Shown: piece by piece, positions 8,468 to 16,722 of the stretch | Layout: each line of letters begins with the position of its first letter | How positions within the stretch are numbered: position 1 is the first letter of the stretch | Origin: Spirogloea muscicola | Taxonomy: Eukaryota > Streptophyta > Zygnematophyceae > Spirogloeales > Spirogloeaceae | Assembly (NCBI GenBank): GCA_009602725.1 | Contig: WELB01000380.1 | Coordinates: 9,810-27,994 of the forward strand | DNA length: 18,185 nucleotides | Direction: 5' to 3' | Translations under genes and position numbers: made by a program | The notes under the pieces: generated by a model | The model's database searches: none | What the model was told of the DNA's origin: nothing | The model's input: the letters and a program-made list of their open reading frames with translations, nothing else

Positions 8468-9894
8468 CCAACTTACGTGACTATTACGTTGGTAGTAAGA
8501 CGTTTTGACAAAATTTTGCTCACTCGTGAGATAGCGTACTGAGTATGCTTCCAGCAAGGAACATTTCTTGAGATAGCCAGCGTGAGAATTTCTCAGCTGA
8601 CGGAGTCAGAAACGAGAAGACGTTGTTCCTGCAGTCTACCCTCACAGTATTCAGTCTGAGGCTTGAAGCCGAAGCTGATTTGCAACTAACTACGGGACGA
8701 CCACCACAGAGGGCGGCAAGAGACAAGGAAGCAAAAGCTGAGATGGAGGCTGTATTATCATAAATGTATAAGTGCAAGATTCTCCAGGGGAAGCCGACGG
8801 TGGAGGTCATTCGCCCAGGCTCTCTCACGTCTCTACCTCCCGCAGAACCTTCTCTCCGACACCCGTCACTGTACTAGGCTGATACCCGTCAGGGGTAGGA
8901 TGAATCACTCAATAGCAACGAGTGATTCATCCTACTGATACCCGTCCACTGCTTTAGTTCCTGAGCGAGTCAATACAGCAAGATGCGGCCCAGAATTGTC
9001 TTTGTTCCTGGTTGGATCTATCCGCTCTGACCCTCTGTCATTTGGTACAGACTATGTACATTGGGCCAGGGTTTCAAGCACACCGTAAGACATGGATCAT
9101 TCTCCAGCCAGATCGCTATTCCAGTCCACAGCATTGTTTCGAGGCTCCCGTACTCAGATTCAACTTGAGCTTCGCGAGGCATCAATGACGCGTCCCACCA
9201 TTGATTTGCAACCAGGGCCGTGTGTAGAAGAAGTCTTGTGCCATGCTGGCCTCACGCTTGCTTCTTGGGAAGGTGTTCTCCTCAAGGCAAGGCACGACTA
9301 AACATACTGCGCATGGACTGACTCCCGACTGATGCAAGCAATGTGGGGGGAGCATCAGCAAAAATAGCCTTTGTCGCCACCATCGGTCCCGCGTCAGCTT
9401 CAGCAGCATCCGACACCCAAGTCCCTCTTTGTGCATGTATCAACTCCTGGAGGAAGCGGACCGCCTGGCTAGGTGGTGGCCAGCCTCCCAACCATCCATT
9501 GATTATTAGCCATTATAACAGTCAAAGTCCTAGATCCAGAAGTCCTGACAGCTAGCATGTACAGAGTCCATTAGCATGCACACGATCAATTGCAATCACT
9601 TGTCAAATATGTATGCATACATGTGCCTTGGTCATAGCAGAACTCCGTGCGCTTCACCTACCAGCTTCATAAATTCATCAAACAAGCATGTGCATATATG
9701 AGATGCGTGCATCAAGCGTGCATGTGTCTGCCTAAGTTGCACAGACCATATGCTTAAGAAGGAAGGTGATGGACGAGTTGGCAGGTAGTGTGGCAGGTGG
9801 TTGCCGACACCAGCTTACGCAACACATCTACTAATTTCTTTAGATTGTACTATTTGATAATAGAAGCTAGGATTTCTCCGTGTCAGAAGAAGAA
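8468..9894. other. No recognisable gene (intergenic, lower GC)
   Basis: Short open frames occur on both strands, but none has a family motif or a plausible exon partner. The part from about 9550 to 9760 is AT-richer and full of tgcatg/catgtg-like alternating steps. The only structured item is the foldback at 8879-8946. Confidence 0.5.
8879..8946. repeat. Perfect 15-bp foldback flanked by 12-bp direct repeats
   Basis: 'taggatgaatcactc' (8896-8910) and its exact reverse complement (8920-8934) are separated by nine bases. The pair is bracketed by direct repeats of 'ctgatacccgtc' at 8879-8890 and 8935-8946. Confidence 0.8.
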
Positions 9895-10069
9895 GTTTCG
9901 TGTATTTGAACAAACGAAGGCCAAATGGCCAAGTACAAAGGCGAGCACATGTGGAGACCTACATTAGAAGAAGACCTACATAACCCTACAGCAGATTGAC
10001 CCGCTCAGTAACCACGGGTCAATACATAAAGGTCGCTAATCGATGCCTGAATACTAGATGGCAGATACG
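9895..10069 (-). mobile_element. LINE family A 3' end, reverse strand
   Basis: On the minus strand this gives the last codons 'SIQASISDLYVLTRGY'-like, the stop, 'gcgggtcaatctgctgtag' and the tail with 'gccatttggccttcgtttg'. It is close in sequence to copies 1 and 2, so fairly young. Its 5' side is joined directly to family B tail and hairpin sequence at about 10070. Confidence 0.7.
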
Positions 10070-10207
10070 AAAGGAGAAGGGCTCGCCCATTGAGGATAGG
10101 GGCTGGAAAAGCCAGCCCAAAAAAGAATGAACAAAGTACGAGAAGGGGGGCCAGAGGAAGCGCTAAGAAAACAAAGCACACAAAGAAAGAAAGCAGCTGC
10201 AAATCAC
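10070..10207 (-). repeat. LINE family B 3' tail plus hairpin repeat, reverse strand
   Basis: A hairpin repeat (stem 10100-10118, 'gggctggaaaagccagccc') is followed, reading left to right, by the reverse of the family B tail ('cacaaagaaagaaagcagct', 'aaatcactcag'). It continues into the family B coding remnant that starts at 10208. Confidence 0.7.
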
Positions 10208-10690
10208 TCAGTAACCCCTGCTAAGCAGCCGCAAATCAGAGAGGCTAGGGTCCTGAAAGAAGAAGAAAGAGCTCGCCCATTGAGGATAGGGGCTGGAACA
10301 GCCAGCCCAAAAAAGAATGAGCAGAGTACAAGAAGCCCAAGAAGAAGGGACCTGAAAGTGGGTCCCCTGGCCAGAGCCAGAGGCAGCAGCAAGAGCCCGG
10401 CCGGCACGAAGGTGCAGCGCACGGGCCACCGACCGCTGCAGCGAGACGGCCAGGCGCATGCGATACAATTGCGCCAGCGACCCTGCTGCAGGGAAGTCTA
10501 CAGGCTCCCCATGGAAGCGACGGGCGATGGTGTGGCGGGCGAGCTGGGTGAGCAGCTCGAGCCACCGTGCGCCCAGCGCCCCATGGGTGTCTATGGCCAA
10601 CGGAGAAAAACGGGAAGAACTTGTCTGCCGGCGGATGGCCAGCGTATTTGAGCTCCTTGGCGCGAGCGGCGCCGGCGACCGATACGAAGC
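10208..10690 (-). pseudogene. LINE family B C-terminal remnant with a hairpin-element insertion and a frameshift
   Basis: On the minus strand the frame gives 'AIDTHGALGARWLELLTQLA', 'RHTIARRFHGEPVDF' and 'SGSGQGTHFQ', then 99 bp of hairpin element, then 'DPSLSDLRLLSRGY' and the stop at 10208-10210. Upstream codons ('KYAGHPPADKFFPF', near 10600-10645) are in another frame, so a single-base frameshift separates them from 'SPLAIDTHGAL'. Those residues line up with family A 'QHYSDYPQCDQLLPAAIDVF'. The 5' truncation point near 10690 abuts the 5' truncation point of family A copy 2. Confidence 0.7.
10253..10351 (-). mobile_element. Hairpin element inserted in LINE family B, bounded by GT...AG
   Basis: On the minus strand the host reads '…acccactttcag', then 99 bp starting 'gtcccttcttcttgggc' and ending 'tttcttcttctttcag', then 'gaccctag…'. 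The related copy at 6727-6760 has the two host parts adjacent ('cactttcaggaccctag'), so this is an insertion. The 8-bp 'ctttcagg' occurs at both borders (10351-10358 and 10252-10259). The element begins with GT and ends with a polypyrimidine tract and CAG, so its exact removal as an intron would restore the host sequence. The stem is at 10290-10308. Confidence 0.75.
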
Positions 10691-10698
10691 CCTTCTGC

Positions 10699-11151
10699 CA
10701 ACCTGGTGGAGGACCTCGGGCCCTAGTCGACGTGGTTGTTACGGAGGCGTTCAAAGGTCCAGCATCGACACAAATCGCTGGCCATGCAGTGGGCATTGCA
10801 GAGCAGAGAAAGCTACAGCACTACTCCGACTACCCCCGGTGCGATCAGCTCCTGCCAGCTGCAGTTGACACCTTTGGCTGTCTGGGTCCGCGTTTCCACA
10901 CCCTCCTCCACAACATTGCCAATCTAGGCTACACACGACGTGCAGATGTGTTCCCCGCTGAGATGTGCTTGCCAGCTGCATATCTGTCTTTCTTGCAACG
11001 ACGACTTTCGGCCTGTCTGCAGCGTGCCCAGGCTAATGCCTTGCACCAGAAAGCTGGGCGAGCTCTAGTTGGTGGCAGAAGGGCTTCTTATCCGACATCT
11101 AGTATTCAGGCATCGATTAGCGACCTTTATGTTTTGACCCGCGGCTACTGA
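10699..11151 (+). mobile_element. LINE family A C-terminal fragment, copy 2 (5'-truncated)
   Basis: It begins at 'GGGPRALVDVVVTEAFKGPA' and runs in an open frame to a TGA at 11149-11151 ('…SDLYVLTRGY'). By eye it matches copy 1 (about 318-769) at most residues, with scattered substitutions. The N-terminal knuckle and everything upstream are missing. The tail with 'gcgggtcaatctgctgtagg' continues to about 11255. Confidence 0.75.
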
Positions 11152-11289
11152 GCGGGTCAATCTGCTGTAGGTTATGTAGGTTTTAGATGTGCTTGCCTTT
11201 GTACTTCGCCATTTGGCCTTCGTTTGTTTCAATTACACGGAAATTCATTCTCTGCCAACTAGAGCTCGCCTGCACCTCTTTCTTTGGCT

Positions 11290-11360
11290 TGGGTTATTGT
11301 CCATTCTTTTTGGGCTGGCTTGCCAGCCACTCTTCTCTATGGGCGAGCACATTCTTCTCT
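11290..11360 (+). repeat. Hairpin repeat copy
   Basis: 'ccattctttttgggctggc' leads into a stem at 11313-11328, followed by 'tcttctctatgggcgagca'. The 'atgggcgagcac' piece is then repeated (11338-11350 and 11360-11372). Confidence 0.65.
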
Positions 11361-11463
11361 ATGGGCGAGCACTTCGCCCAGCTTTCTGAAAAGCATTAGC
11401 CTGAGCACGCTTTTCAGAAGCTTCTTACATTTTATCATTATTTCTTAGTGCTTCGCCTTAGTG

Positions 11464-11575
11464 CTTCGCCTGGCCCCCTTCTTCTTGGGCTTCTTGTACT
11501 CTGCTCATTCTTTTTTTTTTTGTGGCTGGCTGTTCCAGCCCCTATCCTCAATGGGCGAGCTCTTTCTTCTTTTCC
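11464..11575 (+). repeat. Hairpin repeat copy, same subfamily as the 10253-10351 insertion
   Basis: The lead 'ttcttcttgggcttcttgta', then 'ctctgctcattc', a stem at 11524-11540 and 'caatgggcgagctctttctt' match the 99-bp insertion at 10253-10351 almost base for base. The T-run before the stem is expanded. Confidence 0.75.
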
Positions 11576-11654
11576 TGGACGGCCCTTGTTTGCTGCTAGT
11601 CATGTCTCAAGTAAGCAGAAGTTTCCACGAACTACAGTCAAACCTTGTTATAGT

Positions 11655-11740
11655 GTCCATTCCTTTTTTTAGGGCTGGCTTCTCCCAGCCACACCAGTCA
11701 ATTTGGCCGCGCTTTGCTTTTCTTTTCTTTCTGTTATAGG
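11655..11740 (+). repeat. Hairpin repeat copy, diverged subfamily
   Basis: The stem 'gggctggcttctcccagcc' (11672-11690) is followed by 'agtcaatttggccgcgcttt' and a T/C-rich run ending 'ttctgttatag'. It matches in reverse the degenerate cluster at 1300-1360. Confidence 0.65.
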
Positions 11741-11895
11741 CACCCCAAGATAGAAGAAAGATAAGGGCACATATCCCTAAATCCTCGATAGTGGCACCAT
11801 TTTGCGGTAAGCACGTTTTTCCCCAGGCAAATGTGACTCGATAAGGGAACGTGCCGTTATGTACAGGCACAGTTTTTCGGGGCAGATTGCCCCAC

Positions 11896-12001
11896 TAGAA
11901 GTGGGATTAGGGTTGAGGTTTAGGTTTTAGGGTGTGGGTTTTAGGGTTTAGGTCTAGGGTTAGGGTCTAGTTTTCAAATCCTAAACCTAAACCTAAACCC
12001 A
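11896..12001. repeat. Interstitial telomere-like repeats in inverted (head-to-head) orientation
   Basis: From about 11907 to 11970 the plus strand carries degenerate ttaggg/tttaggg/ttttaggg units ('ggttttagggtttaggtcta', for example). After a short spacer ('ttttcaaat') it switches at about 11979 to 'cctaaacctaaacctaaacc' on the same strand. TTTAGGG is the plant-type telomere unit. Confidence 0.8.
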
Positions 12002-12253
12002 AGAAGCCATTTTTCAATTTAATCTGATATATTGCTGATTGTCACGGTAGAAGCACATTTGGGGGCAATAGTGGCTCTACAACGAACAAGCACACCTCGA
12101 TATAGTCATATATTTTCGCCAAACCGGCCGACGTGCCTATAACAAGGCATGGCATGACTGTAGTGAAATTGTCGGCACCTACTTCGTGAAAAGGACGAGG
12201 TTGAGCAGTACCGCTGAGCAGCCCATGGCCGTCGCTTAGCCGCAGCGCCGCGT

Positions 12254-12254
12254 A

Positions 12255-12308
<54 letters not shown>

Positions 12309-15300
12309 GTGCCTGGATGGCGCCTGGGGCCAACGAATGGGTGTGGCGATCCAGCCCATCTGGCGTTGCCGCTGATTGTTCCCGCTGCTTNAGAGAGAGA
12401 GAGAGAGAGAGAGAGAAGAGCCGGTCAGCTGACGCGCCGCTTGCCCACCGTCAGCCGGGGTTTGGGGTTGTTCGGCGCGGGGGGTCCTCGCCGCCATCTG
12501 CGGCGCGCCGCGTGGGCGGCCATGGGGCGGCCGCAGGCGGCGGCGGCGGCGGCGAGACGCACGCCCGGCTCCTCAGCCGCCTCCGCCGCTACGACGCCTT
12601 CCACCACGACGTGCGTTACGCAGCTCCGCGCCGCTACTTAATGGCGCCGTTTCGTTGGCGTCGCCTCCGTCGCCGCCACAAGCGCCCGACTCGCGACTGA
12701 CGCTTGGCAGCGATGGCAGTGCCTCGCGGCGGCGGAGGTGCCGCTGGCCGAGCTGGTGCGCGCGCGGCAGCCGCCGCCGTGCGCCTACCTGCTGTGGCGC
12801 CGCCGCCCGGGCGAGAGCCTCGCGTCCCAGATCCTCTCCCTAGTCTCCGCCTTTGCCTACGCCCTCGTCGCCGAGCGCGTCCTGCTGCTCGCCGGCACCG
12901 GCGACGGCGACGGCGGCGCCACCGCAGGCGCCGAAGGCACCGCCTCCCTTGCGGACCTCTTCTGCGAGCCGTTCCACCGCTCGTCCTGGCGGCTCCCGCC
13001 CAGCTTCCCGCTCGCCGAGCTCGCCAGTGGCGCGACCGCTGTGCAGGACTACTTGTCGTCGGCGGCAGCGCAGCAGCAGCTGCAGGCGGCTCCGTTCGCC
13101 GTTGCAGGTGCCATCCTGGCTAACGACAAGTCATGGGCCGCGCTGTTCTGCGACAACGCCACCCACGACGCGGGGCGCCTGCTGGCGGCGCCGCCCTTCC
13201 TCCTCCTCGAGAGCGACCAGTACTTCCTGCCGAGCGTCGCCGTCATCCTCCCCGATGGGCGGCGCCGCGCGGAGTTCGCCTCGCTGCTCCTCGCGCCTGG
13301 CGCCGCGCCCTTTCGCGACCTCTCGCACTTCCTGCTCCACCCTGCCAACGCCATCTGGGACCATGTCAGCGGATACCTTAGGGAGCACGCCCCGGGCGGC
13401 GGCCTCACTGCCACTCTCGGCGTGCTGCTGCCTCCCGGCAGCTCCATAGTTCTGCAGGAGGACATTGGGCAGGCCGTTCTCCAATGCGGGCAGGCTCGGG
13501 GCATCTTCCCTACGGTGTCGGCCGCCAGTGCAACCAACGATTCTATCGAAGTGCTCGTCACTGGCAGCAAGGAGGTCGCTGACCTCCTGGCCGTTGCGCT
13601 TGGGGGTGACAAGAACTCCACACTTGCAGTCCTTCACCCTGCAACCGATGGCAATCAAGCTCTGCTGCCACTGGGGGGAGGCGGTAGCATCGTCAGTATC
13701 GACGAGCGCGACGTGTTTGAGCTCTGGCTCCTGTCCCTCTGGTTGGTCCTGCCAATTCCCCCTCTCAAGGCGGCGATTGCTTAGACGCCAACGTCGGTCG
13801 TCACTGGTGCTGAAGATCTCTGTCCCGCCGTCACTACGCAGCGACGACCTCATATCGGCGTCCCCCATGTTGGCGGCAGCGACCGTCGTCCATGGGCTGG
13901 CAGGCGCTGCTCCGTACCTTCTCACCAAGAGCGAGGGGGTGGCAGCAGCTCCTTGCCGCCAGGCGCCCTCTCAGGAGCCGTGCTTCCGGCAGGCCCCTGC
14001 TGATGGTGCATGCATTGCCCGAGCTTTCGCTCTTCATGACAAGCTCAGCAAGACCAGCAACTTTCTCAAGGTTTGCGAAGATGGTAGCCCTGGACTGCAG
14101 CTCGTGCCTAGCGCGTTCTTGGAAGCAATGGACGAGGACAAGGGCGAGGAAAGTGGCAAGGTCAAGCTGCAGTGGGCGGGGACAGATGCAGTCGAGGCTG
14201 GCGTTGCCGCTGCCACAGAGGCGACCGCCAGCACCATATCAAGTGGCAGCAGTATGGGCGGCGGCATTTCAGGCAGCCGTCTGCGCTTGGCTGGTGAGGT
14301 GAAGCGCTTCCGTGAGCGCATGGCTTGCTTCAGCCGCAATGGGCGATGGGCTCGCAACGATGCCCCCCGGCCGCTCTTCTGGGGCTGGCTGGGCTGGTCG
14401 GCAGACCAGTGCGATCGGCGCCATGCAGAGCTGCGCGTCGGCGTTCACAGCGAGGAGGCAGATAGACGGGCCAGGTACATGTTTGTTCATCAAGATCCAT
14501 CAGCTTCAACTCAACAGCTGTTGTCGACTGCGAGACTGAGCCGCCTGCGGTTTTTCACAGCTCAGGCGGCGACTGGAATGTGAGAGAAGCACTGAAGTAC
14601 GAGTGGATTGTGGAGGACACAAGCTGCACGTGGCAGGAGTTGACGCGAGAAGGGCTGTGCCGGTAGTGCTCCTCGACTGTCATCTCTCCTGCACCTACTC
14701 TGACAGCGATTTGTTGACGAGCTAGCACTGAGCGTTGGGATCCTATACATTGGGTGCAGTGGCGCTCTTCGATGTTGTCAGCTGACCAGCAAGAATACCA
14801 GGCAGCTGTTGCTGAGCAATAATCTGCGGTGCCATATGTGCAGTGCAATTGGTCCGCAGCGCAACATTCTTATTGTCGGTGATTCAATAAGCGGGCAGAC
14901 ATGGGAGTCGATGACAAATGTGCTCCATGGAAGGCGCTTTCAGGCGGAGTCTGACAAGAAATGCAGCTGGCACGGCATGTGGAACTACACGTGCCCCAGC
15001 CTTTGCTCCGACCTCCTGGGCGCCGGCAATGGGTTTTCCATGACGTATGTCAGGAACGACGTGATCTCAGGTGCGACGCTTCTTGTTATACCACAGTGCT
15101 CATTGGCCGGAGGTAGCAGACACGACATTGCAGTGTTGAGTCAAATGTTCATATCCTCCATTCATCTTCTGGCAGGTAGGAGGGAAGTGAATGGAGATCC
15201 TGTCCACAATGTATATGAGTCCCCTTGGCAACATGTTGTGAAGGAGCAAGATATCAAGATCGTCATCCTCAACTTGGGTGCTCATTACCAGGTGGCCAGT

Positions 15301-15919
15301 CCAAAACTTGAGTGCTGCCTGCTTGACAAACGAATCCCAAGAGGAATAAACACTGGATGCTGAGGAGGTTCTCTCTAGCGGCTCACAGAGCCGGCACTGG
15401 TCCTCTTGGCCGTCTCCTCCTGCCAATCGCCCTTTCTGCTCTCTCACTGAATCTTAGACTGCGAAAGTTGCCTGACTGGTTGATTTGAGTCACTGTCTTG
15501 CGCGGTGTGCCAAACAGCCGGACACGGAGTACGCCAACTATCTGACTTCGGCCCTAGCATTCCTCCGGGAGAAGCACCCCCAGGTCCTGACGATCTTCCG
15601 GAACACTCCTGCCGGCCACCCGGAGTGCTGGAAGTACATAACGCCACTTGAGCAGCCTCTTGACGTCTCTGGCACGCCATACCATTGGGACAGATTCAAC
15701 GGCCAGAATCGGATTGCCCAGGAGCTGGTTGAGGTCGCTGGTGGCATCTACATGGATGTCGCGACTATGACCGCCCTTCGCCCAGACGGCCACTACACAG
15801 ATCACCTCTCCAATGTGAGCCTGGGCACAGACTGCTTGCACTATTGTCAGCCTGGGCCCGAGGATGCCTGGATCCGACTTCTGTACAATATGTTCCTTCT
15901 ACTGGGCTCCAAATTGTGA
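12254..15919 (+). CDS. Fusion of a GT37 (xyloglucan-type fucosyltransferase) domain and a TBL/PMR5 PC-esterase O-acetyltransferase domain, six exons
   Basis: Proposed exons: 12254-12610, 12711-13741, 13842-14474, 14561-14662, 14844-15291, 15518-15919. All introns are GT-AG (86-226 nt) and phases match; about 990 residues. GT37 signs, in order: 'RLLSRLRRYDAFHH' (end of exon 1), 'CAYLLW', 'ILSLVSAFAYALVAERVLLL', 'LFCEPFHRSSWRLPPSFPL', 'LLHPANAIWDHV', 'ELWLLSL' then 'DDLISAS' across intron 2, 'CRQAPSQEPCF' and the family's usual end 'VCEDGSPGLQL' (14071-14103). Without a stop, a linker of about 72 residues leads to the PMR5 N-domain ('CFSRNGRWARNDAPRPLF', 'LKYEWIVEDTSC'), then the esterase domain with 'VGDSIS' (Ser at 14884-14886) and 'DCLHYCQPGPEDAW' (Asp 15830, His 15839). 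Likely Golgi, wall polysaccharide. Fucosyltransferase motifs are altered (see findings). The N-terminus is uncertain: no membrane anchor is seen, and an 'n' lies at 12391. The intron 1 acceptor could be 12719. Confidence 0.75.
12259..12306 (+). repeat. (CGG)16 trinucleotide repeat
   Basis: Sixteen pure CGG units lie at the proposed start of the GT37-TBL gene and would encode a poly-Gly run in that frame. About 85 bp downstream are an ambiguous base (n, 12391) and a GA dinucleotide run (12392-12416). The sequence here may not be fully resolved. Confidence 0.85.
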
Positions 15920-16722
15920 TGGGCAATGGAGAGCATGTGAGCGAGAATGATACCTTCCTGTTCTTGTATTGGATACAATTGTATGTGACTTAGGCAATCA
16001 GGCAGCAACGGCCTTCGGATGTGCCGTCCAGATACAGCAATCTTCATGGCTGCTGATGGCACGCCAACCCTCTATTCAGGGTCAATTGTTCGCTTCTGTA
16101 TGTGCGTCTCTACTCTCTGGCATTGGGTATGTCGTCTGAAAGACTTGTCAGCAAATGTGCAACTCGGATATGTACAAGCAAGCATTCAGAGCCTGTTCAT
16201 GGGCTTTTGCTTACTTGTGACTTGCTACCACACCCCCAACCACAACCAAAATCAGAAACATAACTGCAGTTGTCAGCAGAGTAGCAGGAAGTGGCTATTG
16301 CAAGGGGCTTTGAGTGGACCATCACTAGTCAAGTAGACCAGGAGCAGGAAGCCTGGTACTGCGGAATGTTTTTGGCAAAATACCCTGGCCTAAGAGCCAG
16401 AAAATGTATCTGGCTCAGAACTTAAGACTACATAAGGCTACAGCAGGCTCTACACAATAAGCTGCGCCAAGGCCCAGCAAGTACGAATCTACAACCACTC
16501 CCAAGGGCATTGCACTTATTGCTGTCAAGCAGCAAAAAATGGGGACATCCCATCTACTCTTTGGAAACATGGGTTGCGTAGGGAAGCCATCGACCTGTTA
16601 GTACAAACTAGAGTGTTAGTACAAACTAGAGCCGAGTAATAAACATAGCAGCTTGTTGTCATGGATGAACCATGTAGGCAACCTTGGTGCAGCAGAGCAG
16701 CCTATCAGTCACTCAGACAATG
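15920..16722. other. No recognisable gene (3' flanks of two convergent genes)
   Basis: This is the space between the convergent GT37-TBL (+) and proline-rich (-) genes and presumably holds both 3' UTRs. The only repeat seen is a short tandem duplication of 'gttagtacaaactagag' at 16597-16613 and 16615-16631. No open frame with a family motif was found. Confidence 0.5.

Noticed and set aside
8520-8828. 102-codon minus-strand frame
   Set aside because: No family resemblance, no partner exon, and no composition shift typical of the genes here.
890-11700. CRISPR-like array of palindromic repeats
   Set aside because: The copies are irregularly spaced, occur on both strands and diverge. There are no uniform spacers and no cas genes.
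869-11740. Hairpin repeats as transcription terminators
   Set aside because: The context is eukaryotic (introns, LINEs). The hairpins lie in dispersed repeats, some of them inside coding remnants with target duplications.
12042-12497. Minus-strand frame with a long Arg run
   Set aside because: The run is the CGG repeat read in another frame, and the frame crosses the ambiguous base.
13131-13928. 265-codon open frame on the minus strand
   Set aside because: It lies antisense to the GT37 exon. High GC removes stop codons, and the plus strand carries the family motifs.
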